Below, piece after piece: positions 1 to 7,706 of a DNA stretch of 14,087 nucleotides (positions are counted from its first letter, which is position 1; each line of letters opens with the position of its first letter). This DNA is from JBFGJY01 sp041576975. Its GTDB lineage: Bacteria > Pseudomonadota > Gammaproteobacteria > UBA4575. Made by a program: the position numbers and the translations under genes. The DNA is taken from NCBI GenBank assembly GCA_041576975.1, contig JBFGJY010000065.1, positions 1-14,087 on the forward strand, written 5' to 3'. Below the pieces are notes generated by a model that worked only from the letters and a program-made list of their open reading frames with translations, did no database searches and was not told the origin of the DNA.

Positions 1-67
1 GCATTTTTAAGTTAAGCGGTTGAAACTGAATAATTGCTATCACGCGAAATCTCTAAAATAAACCCAG

Positions 68-778
68 ATGGTTGAAAAATTTGATCCCACAAAGCAACCG
101 CTTCCTGATGTAATAAGTTCTCTGCAATCAACGGATGAGCGTGCCTGGTTTGAAAATGAACTTATTAAACATCGGCAGCAATTAAAAGACCTGCCAAATG
201 CAGCAAGTAATTTCGAACGTGCACAAATTGAGCTTGAAATTGCAGAGACATTAATAGGATTAAATCGGCTGAATGAAGCTTGGGAAAGTGCACGCCCACT
301 CGTAGAACTTTTTATTGCAGAAAAAAAATTTGAACATGCAGTTCGAGCTTGTCGTGTGTTATATCAAGCCGATCAAGAATTATCGATCGCTGCACTTGGA
401 CAGGGTTGTTGGCTTGCGGTTACTTATCCCATCGATCCAAACTTAACAGTGGAAATGTTGCATAACATTGTGGATGAAACCCCAGAGCAATCCGATGGTG
501 CTGCCGTGGCGGCGATGGCGGCACACTATATTGCAGACATGCGTGCAAAAGAGCAGCATGAAAATCTGACTTTTCTCACCATGCAAATACTTACCAAAGT
601 CGCCAAACGTCATCGCAATATCGAAGATGAAGAGTCGATAAAAATATGGATTGAAATTCTTGAGCTTAATGACACAGATAAATTATTTGCGCGATTATCG
701 AAAATTCTCGACGTGATGACGGCTGATCACTGGTGGTTTGATAAGGGCCAATTACGCGCGCAATTACCTCTTAATTGA
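68..778 (+). CDS. Helical, TPR-like hypothetical protein (236 aa)
   Basis: I do not recognise the family. The protein is soluble, with no signal peptide or membrane segment. It is predicted mostly helical: residues about 45-110 contain paired amphipathic helices of the ERAQIELEIAETLIGLNRLNEA and FEHAVRACRVLYQAD style, which resemble tetratricopeptide-like repeats, so a scaffolding role is possible but not shown. The C-terminus is rich in aromatic residues (HWWFDKG). The ATG at 68 has no clear Shine-Dalgarno; it is the first ATG of the open frame and gives a well-formed N-terminus. The gene is followed by a terminator at 854-881 and is convergent with the next gene. A real gene is likely because of its length and balanced composition; function unknown. 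Confidence 0.8.
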   Translation: MVEKFDPTKQPLPDVISSLQSTDERAWFENELIKHRQQLKDLPNAASNFERAQIELEIAETLIGLNRLNEAWESARPLVELFIAEKKFEHAVRACRVLYQADQELSIAALGQGCWLAVTYPIDPNLTVEMLHNIVDETPEQSDGAAVAAMAAHYIADMRAKEQHENLTFLTMQILTKVAKRHRNIEDEESIKIWIEILELNDTDKLFARLSKILDVMTADHWWFDKGQLRAQLPLN

Positions 779-853
779 GGAAAAAGATAACTTCATGGTG
801 AAATATTTTTCAGCATTTATGTGTTCTGAGCAATATCAAAATTAATAAAGAAC

Positions 854-881
854 AAAAAACGCCGCGATTGCGGCGTTTTTT
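854..881. terminator. Bidirectional intrinsic terminator
   Basis: A perfect GC stem CGCCGC/GCGGCG with a GATT loop is flanked by six A on the left and six T on the right. It can therefore end transcription from both strands, as expected between the convergent genes at 68-778 (+) and 906-1511 (-). Confidence 0.9.
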
Positions 882-905
882 ATTTAGTAAGTTTGGTGTA
901 AACAT

Positions 906-1511
906 CTAGTTATACTTATTTGCATATTCTTCATAGGAGCCATGGAAGCCCTTGTGTTCATTAGTTTGAAAAGGATCATTTTCAGTTTTTGACATTGGGG
1001 TTTGTTGTCCTTTGCTATTTCGCAACGATTTACCTTCAGCTTTTGCAAGGTATTCTTCCATACTCATCGAAGTGGCCTCACTTGAATCTTTGGGGGGCTG
1101 TTCACTAGCTGCGACTTGTTTTGATTTTCCACCACTTAGATAATCTTCAATCGAACCTGAAAATCCTTGGTGCTCTTTAGCTGCAGCGATAAGTTCCGTG
1201 TTTCGTTGAGAACTTATCTGTGTGGAATAGTCCTCACGTGAATCTGAATATTCTAGATTCCTTACAGCGGAGCTGCCAACCGAATGGCGGCTAGTCTTTT
1301 TACTTTCAAGTGAGGCGGGCATTGATTCTGAAGTATTTGTACTCGATGGCTTGCTGTAGTTAGTCGCTGTACTAGCGTTAGTGTCTTGGCTAGTCATAGT
1401 TTGGGTTTCTTGTGCCAATCTTCTACGGTCATCGATGTAAAATGCAGCGAGTATCGCAAAGATCACGACACCGACTAAAGGCCATAGATATTTTTCATGT
1501 AATGCGGCCAT
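906..1511 (-). CDS. Membrane-anchored low-complexity protein with GFxGSxE(D/E)Y repeats (201 aa)
   Basis: I do not recognise this protein. A short N-terminus is followed by one transmembrane helix (about residues 9-26, LWPLVGVVIFAILAAFYI) and then positive residues DDRRR. The rest (31-201) is Ser/Thr/Glu/Lys-rich and probably disordered. Three related motifs stand out: residues 113-125 (EHQGFSGSIEDYL), 148-160 (SMSMEEYLAKAEG) and 185-201 (EHKGFHGSYEEYANKYN), the last at the C-terminus. Copies 1 and 3 share EHxGFxGSxE(D/E)Y. Repeated short motifs on a disordered tether suggest docking sites for a partner, but the partner is not evident. The start is supported by GAGGG eight bases before the ATG. 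It is divergent from dinB. Confidence 0.8.
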   Translation of the reverse strand: MAALHEKYLWPLVGVVIFAILAAFYIDDRRRLAQETQTMTSQDTNASTATNYSKPSSTNTSESMPASLESKKTSRHSVGSSAVRNLEYSDSREDYSTQISSQRNTELIAAAKEHQGFSGSIEDYLSGGKSKQVAASEQPPKDSSEATSMSMEEYLAKAEGKSLRNSKGQQTPMSKTENDPFQTNEHKGFHGSYEEYANKYN

Positions 1512-1543
1512 GGTAGTACCCTCGTTATGGTTTAAATCCAGAT

Positions 1544-1629
1544 GAACATTTATAAATTACTGTTCGAAATTGTAAATCATCTTTGCACATGGGATCGATG
1601 TGTTTGTTGTAAGAAGTGATGCACTTACA
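1544..1629. promoter_or_regulatory. Inverted repeats upstream of dinB
   Basis: Two inverted repeats lie in the 136-bp divergent spacer between the 906-1511 gene and dinB. The first is GAACA at 1544-1548 and TGTTC at 1561-1565 (12-bp gap). The second is TGTAAG at 1608-1613 and CTTACA at 1624-1629 (10-bp gap); its centre also forms AAGTG-ATG-CACTT. Either could be an operator. Neither matches the enterobacterial LexA box CTGT-N8-ACAG, so SOS control of dinB is not shown. Confidence 0.3.
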
Positions 1630-1647
1630 GATTATTGAATAAAGCCT

Positions 1648-2715
1648 ATGCGTCATATCATACATATAGACATGGATGCCTTTTATGCAGCGGTGGAGCA
1701 AAGAGACTTTCCACAATACCGTAACAAGCCCGTGGTTGTAGGTGGGGATCCCGCTAGCCGTGGGGTTGTAGCTACGTGTAGCTATGAAGCGCGTAAATTT
1801 AGCATTCATTCAGCAATGCCTTGTGCTCAAGCACAGCGCTTATGTCCACAAGCCATCTTTGTGCGGCCACGATTTCATGTATACCGCCAAATCTCTCAAC
1901 AAATTCGTGACATTATGTATAGCTACACGGACTTAGTAGAGCCTTTATCATTGGATGAGGCCTATTTAGATGTAACACAATGCAAACGAACTCTAGGCTC
2001 GCCAACCTTAATTGCAAAAGCAATAAAAAAAGACATTCTAGAGGAAACAGGACTAACTGCATCGGCAGGTATTTCCTATAACAAATTTCTGGCCAAAATA
2101 GCTTCTGATTTGGACAAACCAGATGGGCTCACCTTGATTACACAAAAACAAGGGCCTGACTTTGTTAAGCAATTACCGATTGGAAAATTCTATGGGATCG
2201 GTCCCGCAACGGAAGAAAAAATGCAGCGTCTAGGGATATATACCGGCGATGATTTACTAGCTTGGAGCTTAGATGAGCTCAAACCCATTTTTGGAAAAGC
2301 CAGTCACTATTACTATGATGCTGCTCGCGGCATGGATGATCGAGAAGTGGAAAGTCAGCGCGAGCGTAAATCCATCGGTTCTGAAAAAACCTTTAGTGAA
2401 GACCTTACTGATCCTAAAGAGATGCTGAAAAAATTACAGCAATTTGCCAACGAAGTGTGGCAAGAAATGCAAGTAAAAGAAGTTACCGCGAGAACGGTTA
2501 CTGTAAAAGTTAAATTCGATGATTTTGTACAAGTCACACGTGCTAAAACAATTAGTAGCGATATAGGTGAGTTGCAAGATATCACCATGCACCTCCAAGA
2601 TTTACTTTACAAGGCGGGAATAGAAGGTAGGCGCGTGCGTTTATTAGGGGTTACAGTTTCTAATTTAGCTGGGTTTGGTCGCTCAAAAGAGGAACAACAA
2701 CTATCTCTTCTGTGA
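1648..2715 (+). CDS. dinB: DNA polymerase IV (DinB, Y-family translesion polymerase)
   Basis: This is an error-prone DNA polymerase that extends past lesions and mismatched ends using dNTPs at stalled forks in the cytoplasm. The 355-aa length is normal for DinB (E. coli about 351). The palm begins IIHIDMDAFYAAVE with the metal ligand D8 and the steric-gate position Y13. The second catalytic motif SLDEAYLD supplies D103 and E104. The helix-hairpin-helix thumb region contains PIGKFYGIGPATEEKMQRLGI. The little-finger domain follows, and the extreme C-terminus is QQLSLL, a good match to the beta-clamp binding motif QL(S/D)LF. The start gives the canonical MRHIIHIDMD N-terminus; the Shine-Dalgarno is weak. 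No LexA box was found. It appears intact and functional. Confidence 0.97.
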   Translation: MRHIIHIDMDAFYAAVEQRDFPQYRNKPVVVGGDPASRGVVATCSYEARKFSIHSAMPCAQAQRLCPQAIFVRPRFHVYRQISQQIRDIMYSYTDLVEPLSLDEAYLDVTQCKRTLGSPTLIAKAIKKDILEETGLTASAGISYNKFLAKIASDLDKPDGLTLITQKQGPDFVKQLPIGKFYGIGPATEEKMQRLGIYTGDDLLAWSLDELKPIFGKASHYYYDAARGMDDREVESQRERKSIGSEKTFSEDLTDPKEMLKKLQQFANEVWQEMQVKEVTARTVTVKVKFDDFVQVTRAKTISSDIGELQDITMHLQDLLYKAGIEGRRVRLLGVTVSNLAGFGRSKEEQQLSLL

Positions 2716-2733
2716 GAGTTAACGAAAGAGCGG

Positions 2734-2805
2734 ATGCAAGCATATAAATGCTGCCCTATTTGTGGTTCAAAGGACCTCAAATCTTTAGCTTTTTTGGCCA
2801 CATAA
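2734..2805 (+). CDS. Tiny ORF with CCPICGS zinc-ribbon-like motif (23 aa), possible gene remnant
   Basis: This ATG lies 18 bases after the dinB stop, with GAAAGAG a few bases upstream. The 23-residue product contains YKCCPICGSKDLKSLAFLA. That resembles the first zinc-knuckle segment of larger proteins that begin with CPxCGS, for example some methyltransferases. A second Cys pair, needed to bind zinc within one chain, is missing. It could be a microprotein, the decayed 5' end of a lost gene, or chance. No codon-level support can be drawn from so short a frame. Confidence 0.25.
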   Translation: MQAYKCCPICGSKDLKSLAFLAT

Positions 2806-2960
2806 ATTCCCTATTTTTTATACTATTATCAGCAGTTTTAGCTCAGCGCATCTAAGTTGTAGAGCGTCAGGCCTTGTAGTAATGTCTACTTAAAAGGAAG
2901 TGGCATAATAAAAGTGCTACATCATTTACTGTACTCACCTGATTGGCGGAGGAGTTAGTC

Positions 2961-5258
2961 ATGCAGACCGATAAAATGAAAGCACCTGAAGGGCATTCCA
3001 TACATCATGTTACTTGCCCGCATGATTGTCCCGATTCATGTTCGATGCTGGTTACACGGGATGACAGTACAGGTAAAGCTGTGCGCGTACAGGGTGATCC
3101 TACACATCCAATTACGCGTGGCTACTTATGCAATAAGGTGAACCATTATCTTGATTTGGTCTATAACGAGAACCGTGTGCTATATCCGCATAAACGCGTT
3201 GGACCCAAAGGTCCAGGTGCAAAATTCGAGCGCATTACTTGGGACGAAGCACTCGACACCATCACCGACAATTTTAAAAGCATAATCAAGGAATATGGCA
3301 GTGAAGCCGTACAGCCCTATTCGTATTCAGGAACCATGGGCATGGTGGGGTACTGGACCATGGATTATCGCTTCTGGAACAAGATGCAGGCAGCTGGACT
3401 GATTCAATCCATTTGTATATATGCAGCGATGTGGGCCGGGTTACACACCTACGGTTTGGCGCATCCCAATATGTCTGTACATGAAGCTGCTGAGGAAGCC
3501 GATCTCATGATTTTGTGGGGCGCTAATTTAGTGAGTACCGGTGTGCATGCCATCCCATTTATACGTGAAGCCAAAGAACGTGGCATGAAACTGATTGTCA
3601 TTGATCCACGTGTAACGCGTACTACGATGATGGCGGATTGGCATATTCAACCAAGGCCGGGTACTGATGCTGCACTTGCGCTGGGTATGATGAAAGTCAT
3701 TGTGGATAAAGGTCTTCACGATCTTGATTTTCTAAAAGAACAAACCAATGGTTGGGAGGCGTTGCTTGAAACCAAGCTTCCTGACTACCCATTAGATAAA
3801 GTGGAAAAAATTACCGGAGTCCCGGCTGCAGAAATTGAAAAATTGGCATTGGAATATGCTTCTACTAAGAAATCATTTATTCGTGCGAATTATGGTCTGA
3901 ATCGTCATCAAAATGCCGGTCAAATGTGTCGTGCCATTTTGATTCTTCCATGTATTACGGGTGCGTGGCGTGAACCATGTGGAGGTGCTTGCTTTGGTAA
4001 TTTAGAAGAGATGTGGTTTCGCTGTATGTCGTCGGATAAATTACATCGCCCTGATCTTGGTACACGAAAGCGTGCTATTAACATGGTGCAAATTGGTCGA
4101 GCATTAGCTGATGATATCGATGCCGATGGCAATAAGATGGATCCGCCGATCAAGAGTATCTTTATTTACAACTCGGACCCTGCAAATTGTGCACCCAATA
4201 CAAACAATGTGCGCAAAGGATTAATGCGCGATGATCTCTTTGTTGCCGTACATGAAACCTTTTGGACCGATACTTGCCAGTATGCCGACATCGTCATACC
4301 TGCAGATACACAGTTGGAACGTATGGATATGGTGGCCACCTATGGCAACTGGTACTTCACTATGAACAAGCCCGTAATCGAGCCCCTAGGGGAAAGCGTC
4401 AGAAATTCCGAGCTGTTTCGCATGTTAGCGAAGAAGATGGGTTACGTCGAAGAGGGGGATAATGCCTTTACTCAAACTGATGAGGAAATTATTCGTGACG
4501 TCTTGTGTGATGAAGGTGAAAATAATCTGTTAATGGAGGGTATTAAATACGAAGATTTTGAAAATATAGGTTTTGTACGTGCTAATACCGGCACTGAACG
4601 AAGAAATTTCTTAAAGAATGGTTGGCCCACACCTTCTGAGAAAATTGACATTTGGTGTGAAGCATTAAAAGAAGAAGGTGTGGATCCATTGCCTTCCTAC
4701 GTCCCCGAAATTGAAGGACAAGAAGATCCAAAACGTAAAGAATACCCTTTGCAAATATTAAGTAGTGCAACGCATTACTTTATTGGTGATTCGTTTCAGT
4801 CTGTGCCGCGCCTGCAAGCCATGATGTCTAGGCCAACGATAGAGCTGAATCCAGAAGATGCTAAAGCTCGCGGTTTAGAAGATGGTGACTTATGTCGTTT
4901 ATATAACGATCGTGGTGAAACCTATGCCTATGCAGTCATAATCGATGGTTTGTTACCAGGTGTTTGTTCAACGCAAAAACAATTTAAAGGAAGCAATACA
5001 CCTAGTGGTGTAAATGTAAATGCTCTGAACTCCGAAATGCTGACGGATTTTGGAACCAGTCCTACATTTTACTCTGTGCTCTGTGAAGTTGAAAAGGCGA
5101 GTGATGAGATGCGCAAAAAGGCGTTATTAAAAGAGTGGGGAGGCAAACAAGGCTACATTAAGATGTGGCGCGAAGACCCTCTCAATCAAGGGATCGAGGC
5201 AACCGATGATGAAATTTTAGCTTATGCTGAAAAACAAAACCCGGGAATTTTTAGTTAA
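2961..5258 (+). CDS. Soluble molybdopterin (Mo/W) oxidoreductase, DMSO reductase superfamily (765 aa)
   Basis: Catalytic subunit that binds a bis-molybdopterin-guanine-dinucleotide Mo or W cofactor and one [4Fe-4S] cluster; the substrate is unknown. The cluster motif is C19-x3-C23-x3-C27-x29-C57 (TCPHDCPDSC ... YLCNK). The segment SICIYAAMWAGLHTYG places C152 where NapA and acetylene hydratase carry their metal-binding Cys. ADLMILWGANL and LIVIDPRVTRT are typical cofactor-domain motifs, and residues about 592-712 form the C-terminal dinucleotide-binding domain. No twin-arginine signal is present, so it is cytoplasmic. I chose ATG 2961 because GGAGGAG (2948-2954) sits six bases before it; a TTG at 2943 would overlap that site. 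It lies 46 bp before a flavin/Fe-S reductase, its likely redox partner. It is not recognisable as nitrate reductase or formate dehydrogenase specifically. Confidence 0.9.
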   Translation: MQTDKMKAPEGHSIHHVTCPHDCPDSCSMLVTRDDSTGKAVRVQGDPTHPITRGYLCNKVNHYLDLVYNENRVLYPHKRVGPKGPGAKFERITWDEALDTITDNFKSIIKEYGSEAVQPYSYSGTMGMVGYWTMDYRFWNKMQAAGLIQSICIYAAMWAGLHTYGLAHPNMSVHEAAEEADLMILWGANLVSTGVHAIPFIREAKERGMKLIVIDPRVTRTTMMADWHIQPRPGTDAALALGMMKVIVDKGLHDLDFLKEQTNGWEALLETKLPDYPLDKVEKITGVPAAEIEKLALEYASTKKSFIRANYGLNRHQNAGQMCRAILILPCITGAWREPCGGACFGNLEEMWFRCMSSDKLHRPDLGTRKRAINMVQIGRALADDIDADGNKMDPPIKSIFIYNSDPANCAPNTNNVRKGLMRDDLFVAVHETFWTDTCQYADIVIPADTQLERMDMVATYGNWYFTMNKPVIEPLGESVRNSELFRMLAKKMGYVEEGDNAFTQTDEEIIRDVLCDEGENNLLMEGIKYEDFENIGFVRANTGTERRNFLKNGWPTPSEKIDIWCEALKEEGVDPLPSYVPEIEGQEDPKRKEYPLQILSSATHYFIGDSFQSVPRLQAMMSRPTIELNPEDAKARGLEDGDLCRLYNDRGETYAYAVIIDGLLPGVCSTQKQFKGSNTPSGVNVNALNSEMLTDFGTSPTFYSVLCEVEKASDEMRKKALLKEWGGKQGYIKMWREDPLNQGIEATDDEILAYAEKQNPGIFS

Positions 5259-5304
5259 TTAGATACCAACCAGGGATATAGTTAAAAGAGGAGTACATAA
5301 AAAC

Positions 5305-6432
5305 ATGGCAACGGCACAAAAAAACTTTCATGATCCATTTGATCATTACATAAGAAAGCTACCAGAGCCTAATCGTGATATTCAGACTACACGTGTAACA
5401 GTAAATAGCGGCGTGATCACGAATGTAGAAAACTTAACTTATGATACATATAAGGTTGTCATTACATGTAGTGATGATGCACCGCAAATAATGTTCAAGG
5501 CTGGGCAATACGCAACTATAAAAGTTCCTGGATGTAGAAAGCCACGCTCTTATTCTTTTGCGAAAGCACCAGAAAATGAAAATCCAAATGAACATACATT
5601 TTTTATTCGTTTGGTGCATGGCGGCAAGCTCTCCAGCTGGATAGCAGGAGAAAATCGTGAAGGTGAGCATGTAATAATTTCCGGGCCACTCGGCAAATTT
5701 GGCATGGATCCAAGCAGCAAAACGATGGTCTGCATCGCAGGTGGTAGCGGGATGAGCGGGATTAATGCGATAGTGGAACATGCTTGTAATTTACAGGTTG
5801 AAAGAGATTGCTATTTTTTTTACGGTGCTAGAACACAAGCAGATCTATACTTGCAAGAAGAAATGCAAGATCTACAAAGAAGATGGAACAAGAACTACAC
5901 ATTTAAGTTCATACCAGTGTTATCTGAAGAAGCAGAAGACAGTGATTGGGATGGACCACGTGGGTTCGTAACTGAACACTTTAAAGAGGAATATTTAAAT
6001 AAGGGTGAAGTTTCAGTAAATGACATGAAGGCATACTTCTGTGGGCCTCCACCGATGATCGATCTTGGGGTCAAGAACTTGCAAGAGGCTGGTTTAGACG
6101 AGAGTGATATCTATTTTGATAAATTTGAGGATTCGCGTTCACCTGCACCTGTAGTTGATAACACCAAATGTGTTTTATGTGATGAGTGTTTAATGGTTAA
6201 GCCCGTACCTAATTGTTTAGTAGAGGCAACAAATTTTCAAACTAATGGTGGAGGTAAAATTACTAGTTTTCAACTTGTGCAACCTGCATATACTTCGGGG
6301 TTGTATTACAACTCTCTATTTATAGATGAAAATGAATGCATACGTTGCTTTGCTTGTGTCGAGGCCTGTCCTCATGATGCGATATCAGTTGACTATGACA
6401 AGACACCTAAAACCTTAAGAAAATATAGTTAG
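5305..6432 (+). CDS. FAD/NAD(P)-binding reductase fused to a C-terminal 2[4Fe-4S] ferredoxin (375 aa)
   Basis: Predicted to move electrons between NAD(P)H and the adjacent Mo/W enzyme. Residues about 30-275 form a ferredoxin-NADP reductase-like module: the FAD motif R81-S-Y83-S84, the pyridine-nucleotide loop GGSGMSG (146-152) and the C-terminal motif CGPPPMID (246-253). Residues 285-365 carry two cluster motifs: C289-x2-C292-x2-C295-x8-C304, and C345-x2-C348-x2-C351-x3-C355-P, the second fully canonical. The long x8 spacing in the first motif recalls ferredoxins with an insertion between cluster ligands. No signal peptide, so cytoplasmic. AGAGGAG at 5287-5293 precedes the ATG. A terminator follows, so the operon is just these two genes. 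The reaction direction and substrate are not determined by the sequence. Confidence 0.88.
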   Translation: MATAQKNFHDPFDHYIRKLPEPNRDIQTTRVTVNSGVITNVENLTYDTYKVVITCSDDAPQIMFKAGQYATIKVPGCRKPRSYSFAKAPENENPNEHTFFIRLVHGGKLSSWIAGENREGEHVIISGPLGKFGMDPSSKTMVCIAGGSGMSGINAIVEHACNLQVERDCYFFYGARTQADLYLQEEMQDLQRRWNKNYTFKFIPVLSEEAEDSDWDGPRGFVTEHFKEEYLNKGEVSVNDMKAYFCGPPPMIDLGVKNLQEAGLDESDIYFDKFEDSRSPAPVVDNTKCVLCDECLMVKPVPNCLVEATNFQTNGGGKITSFQLVQPAYTSGLYYNSLFIDENECIRCFACVEACPHDAISVDYDKTPKTLRKYS

Positions 6433-6494
6433 GGAATGTATCGCGAGGAGTATTAAGAGAACACTATCAGCATTGCAATTTGATTTGTTAATAT

Positions 6495-6531
6495 AAAAAG
6501 CTGCTGTTGGGCTACCCAAGCAGCTTTTTTT
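6495..6531 (+). terminator. Intrinsic terminator of the Mo/W oxidoreductase operon
   Basis: GCTGC (6500-6504) pairs with GCAGC (6520-6524), and TTGGG pairs with CCCAA around a CTA-type loop with a small TG bulge. Five A lie before the stem and seven T after it. It lies 62 bases after the 6432 stop. The A-run gives it some bidirectional potential. Confidence 0.88.
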
Positions 6532-6564
6532 GTTATTAAGTATTGAATAAAAGGTTAACTTTTT

Positions 6565-6593
6565 TTGTGAATCGAAGTCTAATTAAATATCAC
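6565..6593 (+). promoter_or_regulatory. Possible sigma-70 promoter of the TraB-SH3 operon
   Basis: TTGTGA (6565-6570) and TATCAC (6588-6593) are separated by 17 bp, placing a start site about 20 bases before the ATG at 6624. The -10 matches only four of six consensus bases, so this is a weak prediction. Confidence 0.35.
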
Positions 6594-6623
6594 ACTGCAA
6601 ATTTGTAAGCTGGGGTTTTAACT

Positions 6624-7667
6624 ATGAGTTTAAAAATAATTTGCACAGCATTCTTATCTACGATGATTGCTACACTGTTAATTTATTCGAGTGAAATAAA
6701 AATTAGTCAAGCAGAAGCTTCTAAGCAGAAAGTTCATACTCCAATTGTTGAAGAAATCGGAGAGCTTTCCGATGCGGAGTTACTTAAGCTTCAAGAAGAA
6801 ATGAATAAGCCGAAAAAAGAGTCTGGCAGATTTACAAAAGGTGTTTTATGGAAAATCGAGAAAGATAAGGAACTTATTGGTTATTTATTTGGCACCATTC
6901 ACATGAATGATAAGCGGGTTAATAAAGTGCGTGAAAACATCATGGGGATTTTCGATGAGATGAATAGTTTTGCGATGGAGTCTTTTCCTAGCGATCATTA
7001 TTGGAATCCCTATCATGGTGGTCAAATGATCAAGGGTGACATGACGTTGCCTGAGGGAGAAACGCTTGAACAGCTTATTGGTAAAGATCTTTATAAAAGA
7101 GTAGAAGAGGTATTATTGGGTTTGGGGCTCGATAAAGAAACAATTTTACACTTGAAGCCTTGGGCTGCAATGCGCAGTTTTGCAGTTAAAGCTGAAAATA
7201 ACAATGATCTTATCTTAGATTACGAGCTACTTGATCGTGCTGCTTCACAAAGAAAAGAGCTGTACCAAGTGGAAAGCATTGAAGAATTTTTAGTTACTTT
7301 CTATGCCATGCCTCAAGACGTGCAAATCAAACTACTTGAGTTTACAGTTAATAGCTATGATGAAATGAGAAACACCATAAATAAGATGCTTGAGGCCTAT
7401 TTAGATGAAGATCTTTCTAAAATGTATGAGATAAGTACCAGTTTTATCCCTGATACGCCTGAAAATGAGCATTATCGAGAAACATACTTAAAACATGTCG
7501 TTAACAATCGAAATATTGTGATGGAACATTATATGCGTAAGCCGATGCGAGAAAAGAAGACTTTTATAGCAGTTGGTGCATTACATCTATATGGCGATCA
7601 GGGAGTGCTTGCCTTAATGGAAAAAGATGGTTATCAGGTGACGCGCATACCGCTTGAGAAAATTTAA
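6624..7667 (+). CDS. TraB/GumN (Tiki-like) family protein, secreted or envelope-anchored (347 aa)
   Basis: TraB/PrgY/GumN family proteins are related to Tiki metalloproteases and are marked by two GxxH motifs. Both are here: GTIH with H93, preceded by LWKIEKDKELIGYLF, and GALH with H321, followed by the family's typical ending G-x2-G-x2-AL-x4-GY. A conserved-looking Glu sits in FAMESFP. Residues 1-30 form a signal peptide or membrane anchor (CTAFLSTMIATLLIYSS, then ISQAEA), so the protein acts outside the cytoplasm. About 300-350 aa is normal for the family. Its target is unknown. The ATG has only a GGGG-containing upstream site. An SH3-domain protein follows 39 bp downstream on the same strand with no terminator between, so the two are probably co-transcribed. 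Confidence 0.88.
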   Translation: MSLKIICTAFLSTMIATLLIYSSEIKISQAEASKQKVHTPIVEEIGELSDAELLKLQEEMNKPKKESGRFTKGVLWKIEKDKELIGYLFGTIHMNDKRVNKVRENIMGIFDEMNSFAMESFPSDHYWNPYHGGQMIKGDMTLPEGETLEQLIGKDLYKRVEEVLLGLGLDKETILHLKPWAAMRSFAVKAENNNDLILDYELLDRAASQRKELYQVESIEEFLVTFYAMPQDVQIKLLEFTVNSYDEMRNTINKMLEAYLDEDLSKMYEISTSFIPDTPENEHYRETYLKHVVNNRNIVMEHYMRKPMREKKTFIAVGALHLYGDQGVLALMEKDGYQVTRIPLEKI

Positions 7668-7706
7668 ATTGTTTATTTATAATTTTGCAAGCTGTTGCTA
7701 AATATA

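Noticed and set aside
795..845. 16-codon ORF after the first gene
   Set aside because: Too short, no recognisable motif, and lies just before a terminator; nothing supports translation.
1525..1809. Minus-strand ORF overlapping the dinB start
   Set aside because: Composition is unlike a protein (Cys/Tyr/His-rich, no motifs) and it is antisense to a certain gene.
2838..2890. tRNA-like D-arm text (TTAGCTCAG ... GTAGAGCG ... CTTGTA) between dinB and the Mo/W operon
   Set aside because: No acceptor stem, no T-arm GGTTCGA and a wrongly spaced D-loop; at most a worn fragment, probably chance.
2901..2918. Sigma-54-like TGGCA ... TGCT before the Mo/W operon
   Set aside because: The GG-to-GC distance is 14 rather than 12 bases, so it is not a sigma-54 promoter.
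2943..2960. Upstream TTG start for the Mo/W oxidoreductase
   Set aside because: It overlaps the GGAGGAG ribosome site that properly serves the ATG at 2961.
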